Assembly (NCBI GenBank): GCA_964036315.1
Contig: OZ038478.1
Location: forward strand, 143,927,557 to 143,991,556
Direction: 5' to 3'
Length of the DNA: 64,000 nt
Source: Acanthosepion esculentum
Lineage: Eukaryota; Mollusca; Cephalopoda; Sepiida; Sepiidae
Shown piece after piece: positions 1 to 10,998 of the stretch; the first letter of the stretch is position 1, and every line of letters begins with the position of its first letter. A model generated the notes under the pieces. The model did not search any database, had not been told where the DNA came from, and saw only the letters and a program-made list of their open reading frames with translations. The translations under genes and the position numbers were made by a program.

Positions 1-153
1 GGGTAAATATTAGGAAATACTGAGTTCTATAGTCTCGGAAAAGGAAACATTCGAATTCAGCTTGGATCGAATGAATCTAGGATTGAGGAACCGGGAGCCG
101 AGTTTGAACTCTAGTCGTGTTCATTACAACTCTACTCGCCCTCCCCCATCTAT
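1..153 (+). repeat. Example of the 153-bp short monomer subtype
   Basis: The A run at 45-48 is three A instead of four (GGAAACATT rather than GGAAAACATT), giving a 153-bp unit. This copy also has C75A (GAATGAATC), which destroys the NsiI site. Every C75A copy that I checked is also a short copy, so the two changes travel as one haplotype. Short copies without C75A also exist. Spacing arithmetic gives a net loss of 65 bp in the first 132 monomers (to 20,263) but only 13 bp in the following 284. The short type is therefore concentrated in the left third. Confidence 0.9.
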
Positions 154-307
154 GGGTAAATATCAGGACATATTGAGTTCTATAGTCTCGGAAAAGGAAA
201 ACATTCGAATTCAGCTTGGATCGAATGCATCTAGGATTGAGGAACCGGGAGCCGAGTTTGAACTCTAGTCGTGTTCATTACAACTCTACTCTCCCTCCCC
301 CATCTAT

Positions 308-1844
308 GGGTAAATATTAGGACATACTGAGTTCTATAGTCTCGGAAAAGGAAAACATTCGAATTCAGCTTGGATCGAATGCATCTAGGATTGAGTAACC
401 GGGAGCCGAGTTTGAACTCTAGTCGTGTTCATTACAACTCTACTCTCCCTCCCCCATCTATGGGTAAATATTCGGACATACTGAGTTCTATAGTCTCGGA
501 AAAGGAAAACATTCGAATTCAGCTTGGATCGAATGCATCTAGGATTGAGCAACCGGGAGCCGAGTTTGAACTCTAGTCGTGTTCATTACAACTCTACTCT
601 CCCTCCCCCATTATGGGTAAATATTAGGGCATACTGAGTTCTATAGTCTCGGAAAAGGAAAACATTCCAATTCAGCTTGGATCGAATGCATCTAGGATTG
701 AGGAACCGGGAGCCGAGTTTGAACTCTAGTCGTGTTCATTACAAGTCTACACTCCCTCCCCCATCTCTGGGTAAATATTAGGACATACTGAGTTCTATAG
801 TCTCGGAAAAGGAAAACATTCGAATTCAGCTCGGATCGAATGCATCTAGGATTGAGGAACCGGGAGCCGAGTTTGAACTCTAGTCGTGTTCATTACAACT
901 CTACTCTCCCTCCCCCATCTATGGGTAAATATTAGGACATGCTGAGTTCTATAGTCTCGGAAAAGGAAAACATTCCAATTCAGCTTGGATCGAATGCATC
1001 TAGGATTGAGGAACCGGGAGCCGAGTTTGAACTCTAGTCGTGTTCATTACAACTCTACTCTCCCTCCCCCATCTATGGGTAAATATTAGGACATATTGAG
1101 TTCTATAGTCTCGGAAAAGGAAAACAATCGAATTCAGCTTGGATCGAATTCATCTAGGATTGAGGAACCGGGAGCCGAGTTTGAACTCTAGTCGTGTTCA
1201 TTATAACTCTACTCTCCCTCCCCAATCTATGGATAAATATTAGGACATACTGAGTTCTATAGTCTCGGAAAAGGAAACATTCGAATTCAACTTGGATCGA
1301 ATGAATCTAGGATTGAGGAACCGGGAGCCGAGTTTGAACTCTAGTCGTGTTCATTACAACTCTACTCTCCCTCCCCCATCTATGGGTAAATATTAGGACA
1401 TACTGAGTTCTATAGTCTCGGAAAAGGAAACATTCGAATTCAGCTTGGATCGAATGAATCTAGGATTGAGGAACCGGGAGCCGAGTTTGAACTCTAGTCG
1501 TGTTCATTACAACTCTACTCTCCCTCCCCCATCTATGGGTAAATATTAGGACATATTGAGTTCTATAGTCTCGGAAAAGGAAAACATTCGAATTCAGCTC
1601 TGATCGAATGCATCTAGGATTGAGGAATCGGGAGCAAAGTTTGAACTCTAGTCGTGTTCATTACAACTCTACTCTCCCTCCCCCATCTATGGGTAAATAT
1701 TCGGACATACTGAGTTCTATAGTCTCTGAAAAGGAAAACATTCGAATTCAGCTTGGATCGAATGCATCTAGGATTGAGGAACCGGGAGCCGAGTTTGAAC
1801 TCTAGTCGTGTTCATTACAACTCTACTCTCCCTCCCCCATCTAT
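308..1844 (+). repeat. 10-monomer HOR, copy 1 (1,537 bp)
   Basis: Ten monomers can be told apart by markers and recur in the same order 1,537 bp later. In order: G89T (GAGTAACC); TCGG after TAAATAT with G89C; a unit starting after CCATTATGGG with CCAATTC; a unit with CTACACTCC and CTCTGGG; A19G with CCAATTC; C20T with ACAATCG and GAATTCATC; two 153-bp units with GAATGAATC; then a C20T unit with AGCTCTGATCG and GCAAAG, and a unit with TCTCTGAAAAGG. Copies 1 and 2 match almost base for base for about 1.28 kb (308 to about 1,590) and then diverge. Bases 1-307, just upstream, are two ordinary monomers, one short. Confidence 0.88.
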
Positions 1845-3380
1845 GGGTAAATATTAGGACATACTGAGTTCTATAGTCTCGGAAAAGGAAAACATTCGAA
1901 TTCAGCTTGGATCGAATGCATCTAGGATTGAGTAACCGGGAGCCGAGTTTGAACTCTAGTCGTGTTCATTACAACTCTACTCTCCCTCCCCCATCTATGG
2001 GTAAATATTCGGACATACTGAGTTCTATAGTCTCGGAAAAGGAAAACATTCGAATTCAGCTTGGATCGAATGCATCTAGGATTGAGCAACCGGGAGCCGA
2101 GTTTGAACTCTAGTCGTGTTCATTACAACTCTACTCTCCCTCCCCCATTATGGGTAAATATTAGGACATACTGAGTTCTATAGTCTCGGAAAAGGAAAAC
2201 ATTCCAATTCAGCTTGGATCGAATGCATCTAGGATTGAGGAACCGGGAGCCGAGTTTGAACTCTAGTCGTGTTCATTACAAGTCTACACTCCCTCCCCCA
2301 TCTCTGGGTAAATATTAGGACATACTGAGTTCTATAGTCTCGGAAAAGGAAAACATTCGAATTCAGCTCGGATCGAATGCATCTAGGATTGAGGAACCGG
2401 GAGCCGAGTTTGAACTCTAGTCGTGTTCATTACAACTCTACTCTCCCTCCCCCATCTATGGGTAAATATTAGGACATGCTGAGTTCTATAGTCTCGGAAA
2501 AGGAAAACATTCCAATTCAGCTTGGATCGAATGCATCTAGGATTGAGGAACCGGGAGCCGAGTTTGAACTCTAGTCGTGTTCATTACAACTCTACTCTCC
2601 CTCCCCCATCTATGGGTAAATATTAGGACATATTGAGTTCTATAGTCTCGGAAAAGGAAAACAATCGAATTCAGCTTGGATCGAATTCATCTAGGATTGA
2701 GGAACCGGGAGCCGAGTTTGAACTCTAGTCGTGTTCATTATAACTCTACTCTCCCTCCCCAATCTATGGATAAATATTAGGACATACTGAGTTCTATAGT
2801 CTCGGAAAAGGAAACATTCGAATTCAACTTGGATCGAATGAATCTAGGATTGAGGAACCGGGAGCCGAGTTTGAACTCTAGTCGTGTTCATTACAACTCT
2901 ACTCTCCCTCCCCCATCTATGGGTAAATATTAGGACATACTGAGTTCTATAGTCTCGGAAAAGGAAACATTCGAATTCAGCTTGGATCGAATGAATCTAG
3001 GATTGAGGAACCGGGAGCCGAGTTTGAACTCTAGTCGTGTTCATTACAACTCTACTCTCCCTCCCCCATCTATGGGTAAATATTAGGACATATTGAGTTC
3101 TATAGTCTCGGAAAAGGAAAACATTCGAATTCAGCTTGGATCGAATGCATCTAGGATTGAGGAACCGGGAGCCGAGTTTGAACTCTAGTCGTGTTCATTA
3201 CAACTCTACTCTCCCTCCCCCATCTATGGGTAAATATTAGGACATATTGAGTTCTATAGTCTCGGAAAAGGAAAACATTCGAATTCAGCTTGGATCGAAT
3301 GCATCTATGATTGAGGAACCGGGAGCCGAGTTTGAACTCTAGTCGTTTTCATTACAACCATACTCTCCCTCCCCATCTAT
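1845..3380 (+). repeat. 10-monomer HOR, copy 2 (1,536 bp)
   Basis: The first eight monomers repeat copy 1 with only occasional differences, such as GGGC against GGAC near 2,165. The last two positions hold C20T monomers of another type. One of these has GCATCTATG and CGTTTTC near 3,300 and is shared with 5,294, at an offset of 1,993 bp. The duplication therefore ends near 3,130, where a different block family begins. Confidence 0.85.
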
Positions 3381-5679
3381 GGGTAAATATCAGGACATAC
3401 TGAGTTCTATAGTCACGGAAAAGGAAACATTCGAATTCAGCTTGGATCGAATGCATCTAGGATTGAGGAACCGGGAGCCGAGTTTGAACTCTAGTCGTGT
3501 TCATTACAACCATACTCTCCCTCCCCCATCTATGGGTAAATATTAGGACATACTGAGTTCTATAGTCTCGGAAAAGGAAACATTCGAATTCAGCTTGGAT
3601 CGAATGCATCTAGGATTGAGGAACCGGGAGCCGAGTTTGAACTCTAGTCGTGTTCATTACAACTCTACTCGCCCTCCCCCATCTATGGGTAAATATCAGG
3701 ACATATTGAGTTCTATAGTCTCGGAAAAGGAAAACATTCGAATTCAGCTTGGATCGAATGCATCTAGGATTGAGGAACCGGGAGCCGAGTTTGAACTCTA
3801 GTCGTGTTCATTACAACTCTACTCTCCCTCCCCCATCTATGGGTAAATATTAGGACATGCTGAGTTCTATAGTCACATTAAAGGAAACATTCGAATTCAG
3901 CTTGGATCGAATGCATCTAGGATTGAGGAACCGGTAGTCGAGTTTGAACTCTAGTCGTGTTCATTACAACCATACTCTCCCTCCCCCATCTATGGGTAAA
4001 TATTAGGACATACTGAGTTCTATAGTCTCGGAAAAGGAAACATTCGAATTCAGCTTGGATCGAATGCATCTAGGATTGAGGAACCGGGAGCCGAGTTTGA
4101 ACTCTAGTCGTGTTCATTACAACTCTACTCTCCCTCCCCCATCTATGGGTAAATATTAGGAAATATTGAGTTCTATAGTCTCGGAAAAGGAAAACAATCG
4201 AATTCAGCTTGGATCGAATTCATCTAGGATTGAGGAACCGGGAGCCGAGTTTGAACTCTAGGCGTGTTCATTATAACTCTACTCTCCCTCCCCAATCTAT
4301 GGGTAAATATTAGGACATACTGAGTTCTATAGTCTCGGAAAAGGAAACATTCGAATTCAACTTGGATCGAATGAATCTAGGATTGAGGAACCGGGAGCCG
4401 AGTTTGAACTCTAGTCGTGTTCATTACAACTCTACTCTCCCTCCACCATCTATGGGTAAATATGAGGACATACTGAGTTCTACAGTCTCGGAAAAGGAAA
4501 ACATTCGAATTCAGCTTGGATCGAATGCATCTAGGATTGAGGAACCGGGAGCCGAGTTTGAACTCTAGTCGTGTTCATTACAACTCTACTCTCCCTCCCC
4601 CATCTATGGGTAAATATTAGGACATACTGAGTTCTATAGTCTCGGAAAAGGAAACATTCGAATTCAGCTTGGATCGAATGCATCTAGGATTGAGGAACCG
4701 GGAGCCGAGTTTGAACTCTAGTCGTGTTCATTACAACTCTACTCTCCCTCCCCCATCTATGGGTAAATATTAGGACATGCTGAGTTCTATAGTCACGTTA
4801 AAGGAAACATTCGAATTCAGCTTGGATCGAATGCATCTAGGATTGAGGAACCGGTAGTCGAGTTTGAACTCTAGTCGTGTTCATTACAACCATACTCTCC
4901 CTCCCCCATCTATGGGTAAATATTAGGACATACTGAGTTCTATAGTTTCGGAAAAGGAAACATTCGAATTCAGCTTGGATCGAATGCATCTAGGATTGAG
5001 GAACCGGGAGCCGAGTTTGAACTCTAGTCGTGTTCATTACAACTCTACTCTCCCTCCCCCATCTATGGGTAAATATTAGGAAATATTGAGTTCTATAGTC
5101 TCGGAAAAGGAAAACATTCGAATTCAGCTTGGATCGAATGCATCTAGGATTGAGGAACCGGGAGCCGAGTTTGAACTCTAGTCGTGTTCATTACAACTCT
5201 ACTCTCCCTCCCCCATCTATGGGTAAATATTAGGACATATTGAGTTCTATAGTCTCGGAAAAGGAAAACATTCGAATTCAGCTTGGATCGAATGCATCTA
5301 TGATTGAGGAACCGGGAGCCGAGTTTGAACTCTAGTCGTTTTCATTACAACCATACTCTCCCTCCCCATCTATGGGTAAATATTAGGACATACTGAGTTC
5401 TATAGTCACGGAAAAGGAAACATTCGAATTCAGCTTGGATCGAATGCATCTAGGATTGAGGAACCGGGAGCCGAGTTTGAACTCTAGTCGTGTTCATTAC
5501 AACCATACTCTCCCTCCCCCATCTATGGGTAAATATTAGGACATACTGAGTTCTATAGTCTCGGAAAAGGAAACATTCGAATTCAGCTTGGATCGAATGC
5601 ATCTAGGATTGAGGAACCGGGAGCCGAGTTTGAACTCTAGTCGTGTTCATTACAACTCTACTCTCCCTCCCCCATCTAT
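3381..5679 (+). repeat. Block family with G38T/A39T anchors about 920 bp apart
   Basis: An A19G monomer with a CAC(A/G)TTAAAGG segment and CCGGTAGTCGAG starts at 3,841, 4,761 and 5,680, which are 920 and 919 bp apart (six monomers). The first three monomers after each anchor are similar, but the other three differ, so this is a partial HOR. Most units are 153 bp. Several carry AACCATACTC in place of AACTCTACTC. Bases 3,381-3,840 hold three monomers of the same group. Related anchors recur near 10.0, 11.2 and 16.1 kb. Confidence 0.75.
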
Positions 5680-8133
5680 GGGTAAATATTAGGACATGCT
5701 GAGTTCTATAGTCACGTTAAAGGAAACATTCGAATTCAGCTTGGATCGAATGCATCTAGGATTGAGGAACCGGTAGTCGAGTTTGAACTCTAGTCGTGTT
5801 CATTACAACCATACTCTCCCTCCCCCATCTATGGGTAAATATTAGGACATACTGAGTTCTATAGTCTCGGAAAAGGAAACATTCGAATTCAGCTTGGATC
5901 GAATGCATCTAGGATTGAGGAACCGGGAGCCGAGTTTGAACTCTAGTCGTGTTCATTACAACTCTACTCTCCCTCCCCCATCTATGGGTAAATATTAGGA
6001 CATACTGAGTTCTATAGTCTCGGAAAAGGAAACATTCGAATTCAGCTTGGATCGAATGAATCTAGGATTGAGGAACCGGGAGCCGAGTTTGAACTCTAGT
6101 CGTGTTCATTACAACTCTACTCTCCCACCCCCATCTATGGGTAAATATTAGGACATATTGAGTTCTATAGTCTCGGAAAAGGAAAACATTCGAATTCAGC
6201 TTGGATCGAATGCATCTAGGATTGAGGAACCGGGAGCCGAGTTTGAACTCTAGTCGTGTTCATTACAACTCTACTCTCCCTCCCCCTTCTATGGGTAAAT
6301 ATTAGGACATATTGAGTTCTATAGTCTCGGAAAAGGAAAACATTCGAATTCAGCTTGGATCGAATGCATCTAGGATTGAGGAACCGGGAGCCGAGTTTGA
6401 ACTCTAGTCGTGTTCATTACAACTCTACTCTCCCTCCCCCATCTATGGGTAAATATTAGGACATACTGAGTTCTATAGTCTCGGAAAAGGAAAACATTCG
6501 AATTCAGCTCTGATCGAATGCATCTAGGATTGAGGAATCGGGAGCAAAGTTTGAACTCTAGTCGTGTTCATTACAACTCTACTCTCCCTCCCCCATCTAT
6601 GGGTAAATATTCGGACATACTGAGTTCTATAGTCTCGGAAAAGGAAAACATTCCAATACAGCTTGGATCGAATGCATCTAGGATTGAGGAACCGGGAGCC
6701 GAGTTTGAACTCTAGTCGTGTTCATTACAAGTCTACACTCCCTCCCCCATCTCTGGGTAAATATTAGGACATACTGAGTTCTATAGTCTCGGAAAAGGAA
6801 AACATTCGAATTCAGCTCGGATCGAATGCATCTAGGATTGAGGAACCGGGAGCCGAGTTTGAACTCTAGTCGTGTTCATTACAACTCTACTCTCCCTCCC
6901 CCATCTATGGGTAAATATTAGGACATGCTGAGTTCTATAGTCTCGGAAAAGGAAAACATTCCAATTCAGCTTGGATCGAATGCATCTAGGATTGAGGAAC
7001 CGGGAGCCGAGTTTGAACTCTAGTCGTGTTCATTACAACTCTACTCTCCCTCCCCCATCTATGGGTAAATATTAGGACATATTGAGTTCTATAGTCTCGG
7101 AAAAGGAAAACAATCGAATTCAGCTTGGATCGAATTCATCTAGGATTGAGGAACCGGGAGCCGAGTGTGAACTCTAGTCGTGTTCATTATAACTCTACTC
7201 TCCCTCCCCCATCTATGGGTAAATATTAGGACATACTGAGTTCTATAGTCTCGGAAAAGGAAACATTCGAATTCAACTTGGATCGAATGAATCTAGGATT
7301 GAGGAACCGGGAGCCGAGTTTGAACTCTAGTCGTGTTCATTACAACTCTACTCTCCCTCCCCCATCTATGGGTAAATATTAGGACATACTGAGTTCTATA
7401 GTCTCGGAAAAGGAAACATTCGAATTCAGCTTGGATCGAATGAATCTAGGATTGAGGAACCGGGAGCCGAGTTTGAACTCTAGTCGTGTTCATTACAACT
7501 CTACTCTCCCTCCCCCATCTATGGGTAAATATTAGGACATACTGAGTTCTATAGTCTCGGAAAAGGAAAACATTCGAATTCAGCTCTGATCAAATGCATC
7601 TAGGATTGAGGAATCGGGAGCAAAGTTTGAACTCTAGTCGTCTTCATTACAACTCTACTCTCCCTCCCCCATCTATGGGTAAATATTCGGACATACTGAG
7701 TTCTATAGTCTCTGAAAAGGAAAACATTCGAATTCAGCTTGGATTGAATGCATCTAGGATTGAGGAACCGGGAGCCGAGTTTGAACTCTAGTCGTGTTCA
7801 TTACAACTCTACTCTCCCTCCCCCATCTATGGGTAAATATTAGGACATACTGAGTTCTATAGTCTCGGAAAAGGAAAACATTCGAATTCAGCTTGGATCG
7901 AATGCATCTAGGATAGAGTAACCGGGAGACGAGTTTGAACTCTAGTCGTGTTCATTACAACTCTACTCTCCCTCCCCCATCTATGGGTAAATATTCGGAC
8001 ATACTGAGTTCTATAGTCTCGGAAAAGGAAAACATTCGAATTCAGCTTGGATCGAATGCATCTAGGATTGAGCAACCGGGAGCCGAGTTTGAACTCTAGT
8101 CGTGTTCATTACAACTCTACTCTCCCTCCCCCA
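5365..8133 (+). repeat. 2.77-kb duplicated segment, left copy
   Basis: This segment recurs at 10,895-13,663, an offset of 5,530 bp (36 monomers). Private variants are shared at exactly that spacing: TCTCCCACCC at 6,121, CCCTTCTATGG near 6,286, CCAATACAG near 6,652, GAGTGTGAAC near 7,165, and AGCTCTGATCAAATG with TCTTCATTAC near 7,583-7,660. Inside it, a rearranged version of the 10-monomer HOR runs from about 6.5 kb: the CTCTGATCG unit is joined to a hybrid TCGG/CCAATACAG unit, skipping three of the usual steps. Confidence 0.88.
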
Positions 8134-8752
8134 TTATGGGTAAATATTAGGACATACTGAGTTCTATAGTCTCGGAAAAGGAAAACATTCCAATTCAGCT
8201 TGGATCGAATGCATCTAAGATTGTGGAACCGGGAGCCGAGTTTGAACTCTAGTCGTGTTCATTACAACTCTACTCTCCCTCCCCCATCTATGGGTAAATA
8301 TTAGGACATACTGAGTTCTATAGTCTCGGAAAAGGAAAACATTCGAATTCAGCTTGGATCGAATGCATCTAGGATAGAGTAACCGGGAGACGAGTTTGAA
8401 CTCTAGTCGTGTTCATTACAACTCTACTCTCCCTCCCCCATCTATGGGTAAATATTCGGACATACTGAGTTCTATAGTCTCGGAAAAGGAAAACATTCGA
8501 ATTCAGCTTGGATCGAATGCATCTAGGATTGAGCAACCGGGAGCCGAGTTTGAACTCTAGTCGTGTTCATTACAACTCTACTCTCCCTCCCCCATTATGG
8601 GTAAATATTAGGACATACTGAGTTCTATAGTCTCGGAAAAGGAAAACATTCCAATTCAGCTTGGATCGAATGCATCTAGGATTGAGGAACCGGGAGCCGA
8701 GTTTGAACTCTAGTCGTGTTCATTACAACTCTACTCTCCCTCCCCCATCTAT
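7831..8752 (+). repeat. Tandem 3-monomer duplication (2 x 461 bp)
   Basis: Units 7,831-8,291 and 8,292-8,752 carry the same three monomers: one with GGATAGAGTAACC and GGGAGACG, one with TCGG and GAGCAACC, and one starting after the 1-bp-shortened CCATTATGGG with CCAATTC. The left third monomer alone has AAGATTGTGG. A third partial copy (the first two monomers) lies at the end of the 10,895-13,663 segment. The local duplication lies at the end of the larger one and is not shared with its second copy. Confidence 0.85.
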
Positions 8753-10135
8753 GGGTAAATATTAGGACATACTGAGTTCTATAGTCTCGGGAAAGGAAAA
8801 CATTCGAATTCAGCTTGGATCGAATGCATCTAGGATTGAGGAACCGGGAGCCGAGTTTGAACTCTAGTCGTGTTCATTACAAGTCTACACTCCCTCCCCC
8901 ATCTCTGGGTAAATATTAGGACATACTGAGTTCTATAGTCTCGGAAAAGGAAAACATTCGAATTCAGCTCGGATCGAATGCATCTAGGATTGAGGAACCG
9001 GGAGCCGAGTTTGAACTCTAGTCGTGTTCATTACAACTCTACTCTCCCTCCCCCATCAATGGGTAAATATTAGGACATGCTGAGTTCTATAGTCTCGGAA
9101 AAGGAAAACATTCCAATTCAGCTTGGATCGAATGCATCTAGGATTGAGGAACCGGGAGCCGAGTTTGAACTCTAGTCGTGTTCATTACAACTCTACTCTC
9201 CCTCCCCCATCTATGGGTAAATATTAGGACATGCTGAGTTCTATAGTCTCGGAAAAGGAAAACATTCGAATTCAGCTTGGATTGAATGCATCTACGATTG
9301 AGGAATCGGGAGCCGAGTTTGAACTCTAGTCGTGTTCATTACAACTCTACTCTCCCTCCCCCATCTATGGGTAAATATTAGGACATACTGAGTTCTATAG
9401 TCTCGGAAAAGGAAACATTCGAATTCAACTTGGATCGAATGAATCTAGGATTGAGGAACCGGGAGCCGAGTTTGAACTCTAGTCGTGTTCATTACAACTC
9501 TACTCTCCCTCCCCCATCTATGGGTAAATATTAGGACATACTGAGTTCTATAGTCTCGGAAAAGGAAACATTCGAATTCAGCTTGGATCGAATGAATCTA
9601 GGATTGAGGAACCGGGAGCCGAGTTTGAACTCTAGTCGTGTTCATTACAACTCTACTCTCCCTCCCCCATCTATGGGTAAATATTAGGACATATTGAGTT
9701 CTATAGTCTCGGAAAAGGAAAACATTCGAATTCAGCTTGGATCGAATGCATCTAGGATTGAGGAACCGGGAGCCGAGTTTGAACTCTAGTCGTGTTCATT
9801 ACAACTCTACTCTCCCTCCCCCATCTATGGGTACATATTAGGACATATTGAGTTCTATAGTCTCGGAAAAAGAAAACATTCGAATTCAGCTTGGATCGAA
9901 TGCATCTATGATTGAGGAACCGGGAGCCGAGTTTGAACTCTAGTCGTGTTCATTACAACTCTACTCTCCTTCCCCCATCTATGGGTAAATATTAGGACAT
10001 GCTGAGTTCTATAGTCACGTTAAAGGAAAGATTCGAATTCAGCTTGGATCGAATGCATCTAGGATTGAGGAACCGGTAGTCGAGTTTGAACTCTAGTCGT
10101 GTTCATTACAACTCTACTCTCCCTCCCCCATCTAT
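8753..10135 (+). repeat. Mosaic stretch; contains a 0.86-kb segment shared with 15.5 kb
   Basis: The first monomers (A39G, then CTACACTCC/CTCTGGG, then A19G with CCAATTC) continue the 10-monomer HOR order. From about 9,340 to 10,203 the sequence matches 15,481-16,344 at an offset of 6,141 bp, including the rare GGGTACATATT (9,829 and 15,970), GCATCTATG, and AAAGATTCG following a GTTAAAGG anchor. The A19G monomer with GCATCTACG at about 9,216 recurs at 13,829. Confidence 0.8.
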
Positions 10136-10998
10136 GGGTAAATATTAGGACATACTGAGTTCTATAGTCTCGGAAAAGGAAAACATTCGAATTCAGCTTG
10201 GATTGAATGCATCTAGGATTGAGGAACCGGGAGCCGAGTTTGAACTCTAGTCGTGTTCATTACAACTCTACTCTCCCTCCCCCATCTATGGGTAAATATT
10301 AGGACATACTGAGTTCTATAGTCTCGGAAAAGGAAAACATTCGAATTCAGCTTGGATCGAATGCATCTAGGATTGAGGAACCGGGAGCCGAGTTTGAACT
10401 CTAGTCGTGTTCATTACAACTCTACTCTCCCTCCCCCATCTATGGGTAAATATTAGGACATACTGAGTTCTATAGTCTCGGAAAAGGAAAACATTCGAAT
10501 TCAGCTTGGATTGAATGCATCTAGGATTGAGGAACCGGGAGCCGAGTTTGAACTCTAGTCGTGTTCATTACAACTCTACTCTCCGTCCCCCATCTATGGG
10601 TAAATATTAGGACATACTGAGTTCTATAGTCTCGGAAAAAGAAACATTCGAATTCAGCTTGGATCGAATGAATCTAGGATTGAGGAACCGGGAGCCGAGT
10701 TTGAACTCTAGTCGTGTTCATTACAACTCTACTCTCCCTCCCCCATCTATGGGTAAATATTAGGACATACTGAGTTCTATAGTCTCGGAAAAGGAAACAT
10801 TCGAATTCAGCTTGGATCGAATGAATCTAGGATTGAGGAACCGGGAGCCGAGTTTGAACTCTAGTCGTGTTCATTACAACTCTACTCTCCCTCCCCCATC
10901 TATGGGTAAATATTAGGACATACTGAGTTCTATAGTCACGGAAAAGGAAACATTCGAATTCAGCTTGGATCGAATGCATCTAGGATTGAGGAACCGGG
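10110..10998 (+). repeat. 0.89-kb segment, first of three copies
   Basis: Monomers carrying C69T, then none, then C69T with CTCCGTCCCC (10,581), then AAAAAGAAAC with GAATGAATC, then another GAATGAATC unit and a CACGG unit, recur at 14,103-14,991 (offset 3,993 bp). Most of them recur again in 16,224-17,517 (a further 1,994 bp). The copies end where the next monomer has CCGAG with AACCATAC here but GTCGAG in the later copies. Confidence 0.8.

Noticed and set aside
62..268. Plus-strand open frame of 68 codons (and similar ones at 370, 1,907, 3,595, 4,362, 13,577, 46,649 and elsewhere)
   Set aside because: It lies wholly inside satellite monomers and exists only because one recurrent stop codon is mutated. 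It ends at the next recurrent stop, has no conserved domain that I recognise, and changes frame at every 154-bp unit.
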